Of a stretch of 64,000 nucleotides of DNA, positions 43,992 to 53,371 are shown one piece after another (the first letter of the stretch is position 1; each line of letters opens with the position of its first letter). The DNA is from Bacteroidota bacterium. GTDB taxonomy: Bacteria; Bacteroidota; Ignavibacteria; Ignavibacteriales; Ignavibacteriaceae. The notes beneath the pieces are model-generated. The model made no database searches. It saw only the letters and a program-made list of their open reading frames with translations, and was not told where the DNA came from. The DNA lies in contig JAKIZM010000010.1 of the NCBI GenBank assembly GCA_022708025.1, positions 1 through 64,000 of the forward strand. The letters are read 5' to 3'. Position numbers and translations under genes: made by a program.

Positions 43992-46367
43992 ATGAAACTC
44001 AAGACTATAATCCTAACACTATTGTTGGGATTTTTTAATACAATATTTTCTCAGACAATTAACATTCAAGGTAAAGTATCCGATTTAAAAACAAATCAGC
44101 CTGTTTCTGGAGCTTTTGTTTTTATAAATTATAATTATTCTACATACACAAATAATCAGGGAATATTTACTATCTCGGATATTCGATCCGGTAAATATGA
44201 AATAAAAATTTCACGGCTTGGATATAAATTATATTCAAAGGAATTAACAATTGAATCATCTTCAAAAGATTTGGAAATCAAACTGGAACCATCGCTGATT
44301 GAGCTTGATGAAGTAATTGTAAGCACAAGCAAAACTGAGGATTACTTAAAAAATTCGCCTTATTCAGAATTATTAATTAGCAGTAAAGATATAGAATCAA
44401 AACCATTACAATCATTCGCTGATATTGTGAAAGATCAACCGGGCGTTTCTCTTTTGCGTGATGGAGTGTGGGGAACAGAAATAAGTATTCGCGGATTGAA
44501 CAGAGAAAACATTGTTACTTTAATTGATGGCAGCAGAATACTAACAGCAACCGATATTGCTGCACGATTGTCAATGATAAATTTAAATGACATTGATAGA
44601 ATTGAAATTATAAAAGGAGCATCATCTTCAATTTATGGTTCGGGAGCAACAGGAGGAATTATAAATATCATTACAAAATCTCCTTCTTTTTATAACACAT
44701 TTTCTTTAAACGGAAATATTACTACACAATATAATTCTGTAAATAATTTATCGGCTCTTTCAGGCATATTATACAGCGGCGGATCTTTTTGGGCTTCAAA
44801 GTTTTCAGGATCTTACAGAAAAGCAAATAATATCCAAACTCCTCAAGGCGAATTAAAAAACAGTCAGTTTGAAGATTATAGTTTTACCGGCTCCTTAAAT
44901 GTTTTGCCAATTGCAAATCACAAGGTTTCTATAGATTATCAACTCTTCAGAGCAAATGATGTTGGAATACCCGGTTCATCTGTATTTCCAGCTAACGCTG
45001 ATGTTCGCTATCCTTTTGAAAAAAGAGAATTAATTTCTGCAGGATATGAAATCCAAAATATTTCTGAAATGTTTTATAAGTTTTCTGCCAAATACTCTTA
45101 TCAGTTTATTGCAAGAGATGTTGAAAATATTCCGCACACAGTTCAGATGATTCCTGGTTCCGGCGGCACTCCGACGAGAAGAGTCAGTGTTCTTAAAATA
45201 ACTCCCGGTGCTGATCATAAAAGTAATAACATTTTACTTCAGGGAAATCTTTTACTGGCAGACTGGAATAACTTAATTCTAGGATTGGATTATTGGGATA
45301 GAAAATACGAAGGACATAGAGAAAAATATCAGAAGATAGAAGCGCTTGATTCAACCGGACAGGTTATCAACACAATAAATAAAATAATCGGCGAAAAACC
45401 ATTGCCGAATTCATCTTACAGCAGCTTAGGTCTTTTTGTACAGGACGGTATGAATTTGTTAAAGGATAAATTAGATCTTAATCTTGGTGCAAGATATGAT
45501 TACATCAGTATTGCAGGTGAAAAAACTTTTAATCCCGAATATGAAATTGTAAACGGAAACTTAAATAATACTCCTGCCGGTCAGCAAGTAATCTGGAATG
45601 ATGTTAAATCAAATAACAGCTCATTTAGTTCCAACTTAGGATTGAAATATTCATTAAATCAGATGATAAACCTGACTCTTGGATTAGCTTATTCATTTCG
45701 CTCTCCGTCATTGGAAGAAAGATTTCAGTTTATTGATCAGGGCAGTTTAGTAAGAGTTGGAAATCCGGATCTTAAACCTGAAGAAGGAAAGAATATTGAT
45801 TTTGGATTCAGGATGTATTCAGATAATCTGAAAATTATTACAAGTTTATATTATAGTTATTTCAACAATCTTGTTTCGGAAATCCGTGGCACGTTTGAAG
45901 GAAGAAATGCAACATTTAAAACAAATATTGGTGAAGCAAGAATATATGGATTTGATCTTAGTTCTGATTATAACTTTTACAAAGATTATGTTTTTTATTC
46001 TGCATTTTCTTACACCAAAGGTGATGATATAACAAACAAAGGCAATCTTCCTGAGATTCCGCCATTAAACGGAACTTTAGGATTAAAATTCAATGTATTT
46101 GATTATGGTAATATGGATATTTCATCAACTTTATTTGCTGAACAGGGAGATGTAGCGCCTGGTGAATTAAAAACTCCAGGTTATGCAATTTTCAATTTTG
46201 TTTTTTCATCTGTGCCAATTGACTTTACTTCTGTTAAGATCAGAGTTTTTGCAGGCGTAGATAATTTGCTGAATAAATCATATCGTAATCATCTTTCAAC
46301 AACCAGAGGTAATTTAACGATTGAACCGGGTAGAAATATTTTTGCTAAATTAACGGTCGAATTTTAA
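43992..46367 (+). CDS. TonB-dependent outer-membrane receptor
   Basis: A 791-aa receptor: signal peptide (1-20, FNTIFSQ), carboxypeptidase-like regulatory domain (about 22-100, IQGKVSDLKTNQPVSGAFVF), plug (about 115-230: ESKPLQSFADIVKDQPGVSL and IEIIKGASSSIYGSGATGGI), then a long beta-barrel ending in a terminal Phe (FAKLTVEF). The regulatory extension is common in Bacteroidota. Substrate unknown; no riboswitch or substrate-specific neighbour is seen. It stands alone with a 179-bp upstream region. Confidence 0.95.
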   Translation: MKLKTIILTLLLGFFNTIFSQTINIQGKVSDLKTNQPVSGAFVFINYNYSTYTNNQGIFTISDIRSGKYEIKISRLGYKLYSKELTIESSSKDLEIKLEPSLIELDEVIVSTSKTEDYLKNSPYSELLISSKDIESKPLQSFADIVKDQPGVSLLRDGVWGTEISIRGLNRENIVTLIDGSRILTATDIAARLSMINLNDIDRIEIIKGASSSIYGSGATGGIINIITKSPSFYNTFSLNGNITTQYNSVNNLSALSGILYSGGSFWASKFSGSYRKANNIQTPQGELKNSQFEDYSFTGSLNVLPIANHKVSIDYQLFRANDVGIPGSSVFPANADVRYPFEKRELISAGYEIQNISEMFYKFSAKYSYQFIARDVENIPHTVQMIPGSGGTPTRRVSVLKITPGADHKSNNILLQGNLLLADWNNLILGLDYWDRKYEGHREKYQKIEALDSTGQVINTINKIIGEKPLPNSSYSSLGLFVQDGMNLLKDKLDLNLGARYDYISIAGEKTFNPEYEIVNGNLNNTPAGQQVIWNDVKSNNSSFSSNLGLKYSLNQMINLTLGLAYSFRSPSLEERFQFIDQGSLVRVGNPDLKPEEGKNIDFGFRMYSDNLKIITSLYYSYFNNLVSEIRGTFEGRNATFKTNIGEARIYGFDLSSDYNFYKDYVFYSAFSYTKGDDITNKGNLPEIPPLNGTLGLKFNVFDYGNMDISSTLFAEQGDVAPGELKTPGYAIFNFVFSSVPIDFTSVKIRVFAGVDNLLNKSYRNHLSTTRGNLTIEPGRNIFAKLTVEF

Positions 46368-46492
46368 TTTTTCTTTACTGTTATTGTAAGCCGGATGAAC
46401 TAAACTTTTTCTTAAATGGAAAAGATTGTTTCGTTAGTATTTTGCTGGCAATTACAGGGATTGACAATAATAAACATTAAGTAAATATTCTG

Positions 46493-47371
46493 ATGACCTG
46501 GTTTTTAATTGCGTTACTTTCTTCTTTTTTATCAGCATTTGCAGCTATAACACAAAAGAAAGTTTTATTTGATCTCAATCCGGTTGAATTTTCTTTTCAT
46601 CTGGCTATTGTTAATCTGATATTATCAATTCCGTTTTTTTTCTTTATCAATTATGATACGATTACTTCATACAATCTTTTTATTTTATTTATAAAATCAG
46701 TTATTGGAGTGCTTGCATTTTTATGTGTAATGACTGCATTAAAAAATCTTCAGATAAGTAATGCTTTGCCTTTGCTTGCTTTAACTCCGGGACTTGTTGC
46801 TGTATTTGCATTTTTATTTCTTGGCGAATCTCTTAGTTCTTTTGAAGTAATCGGATTGATTTCTTTAATTGTAGGAACATACATTTTGGAAAGTAAAAGT
46901 TTGAAAGAGATATTGTTTCCGCTAAATGTATTCTTCAAATCAAAATATCATCATTACATTCTTGCTGCGTTGTTATTGTTTACAGCTTCTTCTGTAATGG
47001 ATAAACTGCTTTTAGTAAAACTTGATTTTACTCCGGTATCGTTGACAGCATTTCAACATCTTTTTTATGCATTATTATTCTTCATTATCTTTTTAATATC
47101 AGAAAAAAAATTTGATGTAAAAAGATTGTTCGCCACTAAGAAAGATTATATCTGGATTGCCTTGATATCCGTTTTGACTTTAGGTTATCGTTTCACTCAG
47201 GTTGTTGCAATTAATATGTCATCTGTAGCATTAACGCTTGCAGTTAAAAGAACTTCAGTTTTGTGGGCAACGATAATTGGCGGAAGAATCTTCAAGGATT
47301 CAAATATGTTGAAAAAAATTATTGCAGTTCTGTTTATCTTGCTTGGCGCAATTCTGATTTTGAGAGATTAA
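46493..47371 (+). CDS. EamA/DMT superfamily transporter
   Basis: A 292-aa membrane protein with ten predicted helices in two EamA halves (about 1-138 and 155-290). Repeated features are VMTALKNLQISNALPLLALTPGLVAVFAF in the first half (given in shortened form) and RFTQVVAINMSSVALTLAVK with LGAILILRD in the second. The family exports amino acids or other metabolites; the substrate is not predictable. It ends 14 bp before the thioesterase gene. Confidence 0.92.
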   Translation: MTWFLIALLSSFLSAFAAITQKKVLFDLNPVEFSFHLAIVNLILSIPFFFFINYDTITSYNLFILFIKSVIGVLAFLCVMTALKNLQISNALPLLALTPGLVAVFAFLFLGESLSSFEVIGLISLIVGTYILESKSLKEILFPLNVFFKSKYHHYILAALLLFTASSVMDKLLLVKLDFTPVSLTAFQHLFYALLFFIIFLISEKKFDVKRLFATKKDYIWIALISVLTLGYRFTQVVAINMSSVALTLAVKRTSVLWATIIGGRIFKDSNMLKKIIAVLFILLGAILILRD

Positions 47372-47385
47372 AGAAGGGAATAATT

Positions 47386-47856
47386 ATGAAATCAAAAGCT
47401 GTACAGGATTATTATCCAGATGATGTTGCTCTTTGCTATGGCTGTGGAAGATTAAATGAATATGGTCATCAGTTAAAAAGTTATTGGGATGGTAATGAAA
47501 CAATTGCAAGATTTACTCCGAAAGAATATCATACTGCAATTCAAGGTTTTGTTTATGGTGGTTTGATTGCTTCATTGATTGATTGTCACGGAACAGGAAG
47601 TGCTGCATTAGCCGCATATAAAAATGAAAATAGAGATATTGATTCTTTACCTGCATTCAGATTTGTAACTGCATCTCTGCAAGTTGATTACTTAAAACCA
47701 ACTCCGATTGGAGTTGAATTAGTGTTGAGAGGAAAAATTGTTGAAGTAAAAGGTCGTAAAGTAATAACAGAAATAACAGTTTCTGCAAATGGTGAAATAA
47801 CTGCAAAAGGTAAAGTTATTGCAGTTCAAATACCGGAAAATTTCAGCAAAGAATAA
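47386..47856 (+). CDS. PaaI-type hotdog-fold thioesterase
   Basis: A 156-aa protein with the hotdog thioesterase pattern: CYGCGRLNEYGHQLKSYWDG, YHTAIQGFVYGGLIASLIDCHGTGSAALAA in two parts (conserved Gly and Asp), and LQVDYLKPTPIGVELVLRGK. The N-terminal CYGCG motif is frequent in this subfamily. The start at 47386 follows AAGAAGGGA; a longer frame from 47263 overlaps the transporter gene and lacks homology. It likely hydrolyses an acyl-CoA; substrate unknown. Confidence 0.9.
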   Translation: MKSKAVQDYYPDDVALCYGCGRLNEYGHQLKSYWDGNETIARFTPKEYHTAIQGFVYGGLIASLIDCHGTGSAALAAYKNENRDIDSLPAFRFVTASLQVDYLKPTPIGVELVLRGKIVEVKGRKVITEITVSANGEITAKGKVIAVQIPENFSKE

Positions 47857-47947
47857 TTTATTGTTAAATGATTAAGATGCTTTGTAATAATCTGATTTAA
47901 GTATTAATTTTTTCATCAAGTAATAATTATTTAAAAGAGAGAACGAG

Positions 47948-48943
47948 TTGAAACAAACTTATAAGACAGCCGGTGTTGATATAGCAGCAGGCGAGAAAAC
48001 TGTTGATAAAATAAAGAGCTATGCAAAGTCAACTTTTAATAAAAGTGTTCTGACAGATATCGGAATGTTCGGTGCTTTTTATGAACCTGATTTTACAGGA
48101 ATAAAAAAACCTGTTTTAGTATCAAGTGTGGATGGAGTTGGAACCAAATTAAAAGTTGCAATTGAAATGAAAAAGTATGATACAATCGGACAGGATTTGG
48201 TTAATCATTGTGTTAATGATATTGCTGTGTGCGGTGCCAAACCACTTTTCTTTTTAGATTATTACGCTACCGGAAAATTAAATCCAAAAAATGCTGCTGA
48301 AGTTATTAAAGGTTTTGCTATTGCTTGCAAGGAAAATGATTGTGCTTTAGTGGGCGGTGAAACTGCAGAAATGCCAGGACTTTATCAGGCAGATGATTTT
48401 GATATATCGGGAACTATTGTTGGTGTTGTCGATAAATCTGAAATAATTGATGGAAAGAAAATTAAGAAAGGTGATTATCTGATTGGTTATCCTTCAAACG
48501 GATTGCATACAAACGGATATTCACTTGCAAGAAAAATCCTTTTTGAGAAATACTCTGGTAATGATTTTATTCCTGAGTTAAACGATACTCTTGGTAATGA
48601 GCTTTTAAGGATTCATAAATCATATCTTAAATTAATTTCAAATCTCAAAAAGACAGTTAAAGTAAAAGGTTTATCGCACATTACAGGCGGAGGAATTATC
48701 GGAAACACTTCGCGAGTAATTCCGAAAGGCTTGGAGATAAATATTTTTTGGGGCAATTGGGAAATGCCTGCGATATTTAAATTGATTCAGAAAACCGGAA
48801 AGCTTTCTAATAAAGAAATGAGAAAAGTTTTCAACTGCGGTATTGGTTTAATAGCGGTTATTGCTCCCGAAGATAAAATTGTTGCGTTTCAGGCTGCTCA
48901 CGATGCACAGGAACATCCGTTACTAATAGGTGAAATTGTATAA
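47948..48943 (+). CDS. purM: Phosphoribosylformylglycinamidine cyclo-ligase PurM
   Basis: Fifth step of purine synthesis: ATP-dependent closure of FGAM to AIR. The 331-aa protein begins at TTG (AGAGAGAAC upstream). Family motifs include TAGVDIAAGEKTVDKIK at the start, VLVSSVDGVGTKLKVA, VNHCVNDIAVCGAKPLFFLD, ALVGGETAEMPGLY and GLSHITGGGIIGNTSRVIP. Its stop overlaps the next ATG by one base (TAATG). Confidence 0.97.
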   Translation: MKQTYKTAGVDIAAGEKTVDKIKSYAKSTFNKSVLTDIGMFGAFYEPDFTGIKKPVLVSSVDGVGTKLKVAIEMKKYDTIGQDLVNHCVNDIAVCGAKPLFFLDYYATGKLNPKNAAEVIKGFAIACKENDCALVGGETAEMPGLYQADDFDISGTIVGVVDKSEIIDGKKIKKGDYLIGYPSNGLHTNGYSLARKILFEKYSGNDFIPELNDTLGNELLRIHKSYLKLISNLKKTVKVKGLSHITGGGIIGNTSRVIPKGLEINIFWGNWEMPAIFKLIQKTGKLSNKEMRKVFNCGIGLIAVIAPEDKIVAFQAAHDAQEHPLLIGEIV

Positions 48944-50304
48944 TGTTTGTTGATACTCATGCACATTTATTTTTTGAAAACTTCAAAGATGATATTGATG
49001 AAGTAATCAATCGTTCAGCACAAAATGGTGTTGATTATATTATCGTTCCCGCAACCGATATTAAAACTGCAAAAGAAGCAATCGCTTTATCAGAAAAGTA
49101 TGAACAGATTTATGCAACTGTCGGCGTTCATCCGCACGATACAAAAGATTGGAATGATTCTTTAATCAAAGAGATTGAAGAATTAACAATGCATCCTAAA
49201 GTAGTAGGAATTGGTGAAATTGGATTGGATTATTATTATGATTTTTCGCCGAAAGAACAGCAGATAAAAGCGTTCAAAGCACAGCTTGATTTATCATTAA
49301 AACTTGAACTTCCTGTTGTAATTCATAATCGTGATTCCGATGAAGATATGATGAAAATTATTCAGGATTATTGCGGCACCGGATTGAAAGCCCAGTTTCA
49401 TTGTTTCAATGCTTCTTTGGATGATGCGATTGAATTTATGAGGATGAATCATTTTATTTCTTTTACAGGAAACATAACTTATAAAAAAAGTGATTCGTTG
49501 AGAGAGATTTTAAAATCTGTTAATCTAAATCACTTATTACTTGAAACTGATTCACCGTTTATGACACCTGTTCCGTTTCGTGGAAAAAGAAATGAGCCTG
49601 CTAATGTTAAATATGTTGCTCAGCAAGTTGCAGATGTTCATAAATTATCAATCGAAGATGTTGGAAGAATAACTTCTCTTAACACTTTCAGATTTTTCGG
49701 AATTGGCAGTCCGCCAAAAACAAGTTTCACTTATAAGATTCATAATTCATTATACATTAATATTACAAATCGCTGCAATGCTGATTGCACTTTTTGCAGA
49801 AGAAAAGAAGATCCTTTTTTAGAAGGCTATAATCTCGGGATGAAAAAATCTCAAGAACCGCCTGCTGAAACTTATATTAAAGAAATTGGTGATCCGAAGA
49901 AGTATGATGAAATTGTATTTTGCGGATATGGCGAACCAACAATACGTTGGGATGTTGTAAAAAAGATTGCCGCTTATGTAAAATCAAACGGTGGCAAAAC
50001 CAGACTAAATACAAACGGACACGGAAATGTAATCAACAAAAAAGATATCACTCCGGAAATGAAAGGATTGATTGATACTATTTCAATCAGCTTAAATTCT
50101 TATGATTCCAAACAATATGCTGAATTGATGCAGGTTAGTGAAGATCATTTTACAGAGATGAAAAACTTTGCCCGCTCTGCAAAAAAATATGTTAATAAAG
50201 TTGTAATGAGTATTGTTTCATTGGATGAAGTTGAAGTTGAAAAATCCCGTAAAGTTGTTGAAGATGAAATCGGAGTTGAGTTTAGAGTAAGAGAATATTT
50301 CTAA
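48943..50304 (+). CDS. TatD metal-dependent hydrolase fused to a radical SAM domain
   Basis: A 453-aa fusion. Residues 1-255 are TatD: metal ligands in H6-x-H8 (VDTHAHLFFE), E92 (GIGEIGLDYY), H128 (VVIHNRD), H153 (FHCF) and D203 (LETDSPFMTP). Residues 265-453 are a compact radical SAM domain with NITNRCNADCTFCRRK (C278, C282, C285) and FCGYGEPTIRWD. Stand-alone radical SAM proteins next to tatD are known (TatD-linked rSAM); here the two are one chain. TatD proteins are 3'-5' exonucleases or D-aminoacyl-tRNA deacylase-like; the radical SAM step is unknown. Coupled to purM by a TAATG overlap. Confidence 0.93.
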   Translation: MFVDTHAHLFFENFKDDIDEVINRSAQNGVDYIIVPATDIKTAKEAIALSEKYEQIYATVGVHPHDTKDWNDSLIKEIEELTMHPKVVGIGEIGLDYYYDFSPKEQQIKAFKAQLDLSLKLELPVVIHNRDSDEDMMKIIQDYCGTGLKAQFHCFNASLDDAIEFMRMNHFISFTGNITYKKSDSLREILKSVNLNHLLLETDSPFMTPVPFRGKRNEPANVKYVAQQVADVHKLSIEDVGRITSLNTFRFFGIGSPPKTSFTYKIHNSLYINITNRCNADCTFCRRKEDPFLEGYNLGMKKSQEPPAETYIKEIGDPKKYDEIVFCGYGEPTIRWDVVKKIAAYVKSNGGKTRLNTNGHGNVINKKDITPEMKGLIDTISISLNSYDSKQYAELMQVSEDHFTEMKNFARSAKKYVNKVVMSIVSLDEVEVEKSRKVVEDEIGVEFRVREYF

Positions 50305-50335
50305 ACCAATAATTTCTAATAGTTGTTACATTCGC

Positions 50336-50394
50336 TTTAGGCGGATCGTTTCAGGATCCGAAATAAAAGATTCTGAAATAAATTCAGAATGACA
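50336..50394. repeat. Palindromic intergenic repeats
   Basis: GCGGATCGTTTCAGGATCCG and then GATTCTGAA...TTCAGAAT followed by GACA (50369-50394). Related to the GTCA...TGAC repeats elsewhere in this window; may also stop transcription after the fusion gene. Confidence 0.55.
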
Positions 50395-50449
50395 TATTCT
50401 GAATTTTATTTATTAAAATACTTTCTAAACAGTCTATTGAGAAAGCAAT

Positions 50450-51820
50450 ATGCTAAAAAAAATACTCTTCGCATTCATAATTACATTTTCAATATATCCT
50501 CAATCAATTAAAACAAAACTTGATCAGCTATTAACGGATGAATTTTATAAATCCTGTGTTATATCTGTTAATGTCGAGGATCTGACTACAAATGAAAATC
50601 TTTACCAGAGAAATATAAAATACCTTCTCAGACCTGCTTCTAATATGAAAGTTTTAACATCGTCAGCCGGATTACTTTATCTCGGACCTGATTATGAATT
50701 CAGAACTGAATTATATTATGATGGAATTATTTCTCAGGATACTTTATACGGAAATATTTATGTAGTCGGCGGCTGTGATCCTGATTTTACCACAAATGAT
50801 CTTTACACTTTTGTTGATGCAATTAAATCGTTAAACATTTCTGTTATCGCTGGTGATATTATCGGTGATGTTTCATTTAAAGATTCTCTTTATTGGGGAA
50901 GCGGCTGGATGTGGGATGATGATCCTTCAAGTGATGCGCCGTATTTAAGTGCATTAAATATTAATGATGATTGTGTGATAGTAAATTATTTCGGTAAAAT
51001 TGATTCTGTAGAAATTATTCCCAAAACAAATTTCGTAGGTGTTATAAGATTAAATACTAATGATAAATTAAAGATTGACAGAAACTGGTTTGAAAGAAAA
51101 AATGAGATTATTATAAGCGGTTTTGATAATAAGAATGATTATTCGGAGCAGGTTAATGTATTAAATCCCGATTTGTATTTCTTAAAAGTTTTTTCAGAAG
51201 TATTGGATTCAAATCAGATAAAGTTTTGTGGAAACTTCAGAATTGAAACTCATAACAACAACCAAACATTTCTTACAGCAGTTACGAGAAAATATTCCGA
51301 TGTAATTGTTAATCTGAATAAAGATAGCGATAACCTTAGCGCAGAAATGACTTTGCTGGCAATGGCTGAAAAATATTATGGCAAACCGGCAAATGCGAAG
51401 AACGGAATAAAAGTCATTAAACAAATGATCGAAGAGATTGGGTTAAATCCGGATGATTACAGATTAGTTGATGGCTCAGGCGTCTCGCATTATAATGTAG
51501 TCAGTGCAGAATTAATGTTAACTTTATTAAAATATTTTTATAACGAGAAACCCGAACTTTATAATTTGCTTTATGATTCATTCCCAATCGGCGGAGTTGA
51601 TGGATCGCTGGAACGAAGGATGCTGAAAAGTCCTTTAAAAAATAATGTTCACGCAAAAACAGGAACATTGACCGGAGTCAGCTCACTTTCAGGTTATCTT
51701 ACTTCAAAGGATAATCACCTTATTGCATTTTCAATTATTCAACAAAACTATATCGGTTCTTCTTCAACTACTAAAAAGTTTGAAGATGAGATCTGTAAAA
51801 TTATTTATGAGTATAAATAA
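50450..51820 (+). CDS. dacB: D-alanyl-D-alanine carboxypeptidase/endopeptidase (S13, PBP4 type)
   Basis: A 456-aa periplasmic peptidase that trims peptidoglycan crosslinks. Signal peptide 1-18 (IYPQS). The three penicillin-binding motifs are present: S64-N-M-K67 (RPASNMKVLTSSAG), the SxN-type VDGSGVSHYN, and HAKTGTLTGVSS (KTG). The inserted domains between motif 1 and 2 are the S13 hallmark. It is followed 5 bp later by prmA. Which of carboxypeptidase or endopeptidase activity dominates is not predictable. Confidence 0.95.
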   Translation: MLKKILFAFIITFSIYPQSIKTKLDQLLTDEFYKSCVISVNVEDLTTNENLYQRNIKYLLRPASNMKVLTSSAGLLYLGPDYEFRTELYYDGIISQDTLYGNIYVVGGCDPDFTTNDLYTFVDAIKSLNISVIAGDIIGDVSFKDSLYWGSGWMWDDDPSSDAPYLSALNINDDCVIVNYFGKIDSVEIIPKTNFVGVIRLNTNDKLKIDRNWFERKNEIIISGFDNKNDYSEQVNVLNPDLYFLKVFSEVLDSNQIKFCGNFRIETHNNNQTFLTAVTRKYSDVIVNLNKDSDNLSAEMTLLAMAEKYYGKPANAKNGIKVIKQMIEEIGLNPDDYRLVDGSGVSHYNVVSAELMLTLLKYFYNEKPELYNLLYDSFPIGGVDGSLERRMLKSPLKNNVHAKTGTLTGVSSLSGYLTSKDNHLIAFSIIQQNYIGSSSTTKKFEDEICKIIYEYK

Positions 51821-51825
51821 AAATT

Positions 51826-52677
51826 ATGAGCAAGCTATTTAAAGAATTTATTATTACTGCAGAACCATTTAATGCGGAAATTCTTAGCTCTGTTTTATGG
51901 GAGCTTGATATAGAAGGAATAAATGAAGATGTAAATTGTCTTAAAGTTTTTGCGAGTAAAGAAGAAGTAACAATAAAGGAAATTGAAAACGAACTGAATC
52001 GTTTAAAAGAAAATAATTTATTGAGAGAGTTTTCGATCCAGGAAAATTATGTTCAGGAAAGAAACTGGAACGAAGAATGGGAAAAGAGTAGGGAAGTTGT
52101 TCGTGTTTCGGATAAAATAGTTATTAAACCAACATTTAAAGAATATGTAAGTAAACCTGGTGAAATTGTTTTAAGTCTTGATCCGAAAATGTCTTTTGGA
52201 ACGGGAGATCATCAAACTACAAAAATATGTTTGTTGTTTATTGAAAAATATTTACAACCTGATTCGGTTGTTCTTGATGCCGGCACAGGAACAGCGATTT
52301 TAGCAATTGCAGCAGCTAAACTCGGAGTTGAAAAAGCTATTGCATTTGATATTGATGAATGGAGCTTTGAAAACGGAATTGAAAATGTAAGATTAAATGA
52401 TACTGCTGATAAAATTGAAATAAGAAAATGTGAGTTAAACGAAATTGCCGAAAAAGATTTCGATTTAATCGTTGCCAACATTCAGAAAAATATTTTGTTG
52501 GAGTTAGCAGAAGGATTTAACTCAAGAATAAAAAATAACGGACTTTTAATTTTATCCGGCTTGCTTGAAATGGATAGGGAAGCTGTAGTTTCGAAATATT
52601 CGTCACTTGGATTTAAGGAAATTGATTATATGAAGATGGATGAATGGATTGGACTTGTGCTTAAAAAGGCAGAATAA
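51826..52677 (+). CDS. prmA: Ribosomal protein L11 methyltransferase PrmA
   Basis: A 283-aa SAM-dependent enzyme that trimethylates L11. The N-terminal recognition domain (1-100) is followed by LDPKMSFGTGDHQTTKIC and the SAM motif VLDAGTGTAILAIAAAKLG, then IVANIQKNILLELA with the substrate-binding N-x-x-x-N motif. Length and order match PrmA. 5 bp after dacB on the same strand. Confidence 0.95.
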   Translation: MSKLFKEFIITAEPFNAEILSSVLWELDIEGINEDVNCLKVFASKEEVTIKEIENELNRLKENNLLREFSIQENYVQERNWNEEWEKSREVVRVSDKIVIKPTFKEYVSKPGEIVLSLDPKMSFGTGDHQTTKICLLFIEKYLQPDSVVLDAGTGTAILAIAAAKLGVEKAIAFDIDEWSFENGIENVRLNDTADKIEIRKCELNEIAEKDFDLIVANIQKNILLELAEGFNSRIKNNGLLILSGLLEMDREAVVSKYSSLGFKEIDYMKMDEWIGLVLKKAE

Positions 52678-52680
52678 AAA

Positions 52681-52877
52681 TGTCATACCGAGCGAAGTCG
52701 AGGTATGATTTTTTTGAACGATAATAATCGTCACTCTTCGACTTCGCTCAGAGTGACCTTTTATTTGTAGTTTATGTTTTTTTCTGTCATCCTGAGCGGA
52801 GTCGAAGGATGACATTCTCATAATAATTTTTTAATGAGGTCACCCTTCGATCCGCCTCAGGCGGACTCAGAGTGACA
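52681..52877. repeat. Cluster of four GTCA...GAGCGAAGTCGA...TGAC palindromic repeats
   Basis: Four copies in alternating orientation: 52681-52709 (TGTCATACCGAGCGAAGTCG onward), 52729-52757 (its near reverse complement around CTTCGACTTCGCTC), 52785-52813 (TCCTGAGCGGAGTCGAAGG core) and 52839-52877 (with a TCCGCCTCAGGCGGA insertion). All start GTCA and end TGAC. They fill the gap between convergent prmA and the 130-aa gene. Confidence 0.9.
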
Positions 52878-52904
52878 ATAAATTTTCAAACGATATTAAT
52901 AATT

Positions 52905-53297
52905 TTATTCCATATTAATTTTAAGAGAACCGCTGGTAATAAAATCATCATAACAATCATAAACATCTATTACATATTTCCCGGTTTTATAAAAAGTAAC
53001 CTGCTTCCAGAAATAATCCCAATCGGGTTCAGTATCAATTGTTATTGTAGTTTCATAATTACCATTTCTATAAACTTCCATATAAACGCCGTCACAATCA
53101 ATGCTGTTAGGAAGCTGGATTAATACATATAAATAGCCACCATCACTTGGTATTGTAAATACGGAGCTTTCGTTAATTGGGTCGCCGTCATCGTCAACAT
53201 CTTCACAAAAGTAAATTGACTGTGAATAGGTTTTGTATGATAATCCTGAAAATAATACAAATACTAATATGAGAAAGAACCATTTGATATTTTTCAT
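52905..53297 (-). CDS. Small secreted protein, function unknown
   Basis: A 130-aa protein with a clear signal peptide (residues 5-25, ending TYSQS). The mature part has four cysteines (FCEDVDDDGDP, SIDCDGVYMEV, VYDCYDDFI) and predicted beta strands; DVDDDGDP resembles a calcium-binding acidic loop. No family recognised. It may be a small surface or periplasmic binding protein. It is 74 bp downstream of the amidohydrolase on the opposite side of no obvious operon, since both are leftward and the amidohydrolase is further left. Confidence 0.65.
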   Translation of the reverse strand: MKNIKWFFLILVFVLFSGLSYKTYSQSIYFCEDVDDDGDPINESSVFTIPSDGGYLYVLIQLPNSIDCDGVYMEVYRNGNYETTITIDTEPDWDYFWKQVTFYKTGKYVIDVYDCYDDFITSGSLKINME

Positions 53298-53371
53298 AAA
53301 ACATTCCTTTATTTTTCAGGCAAAACCTAAATAGTATTTACAATTTGTAAAATAAGGCAAACATCGTATTC

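Noticed and set aside
47263-47385. Longer thioesterase start
   Set aside because: The extension overlaps the transporter gene in another frame and lacks hotdog homology; 47386 has a good ribosome binding site.
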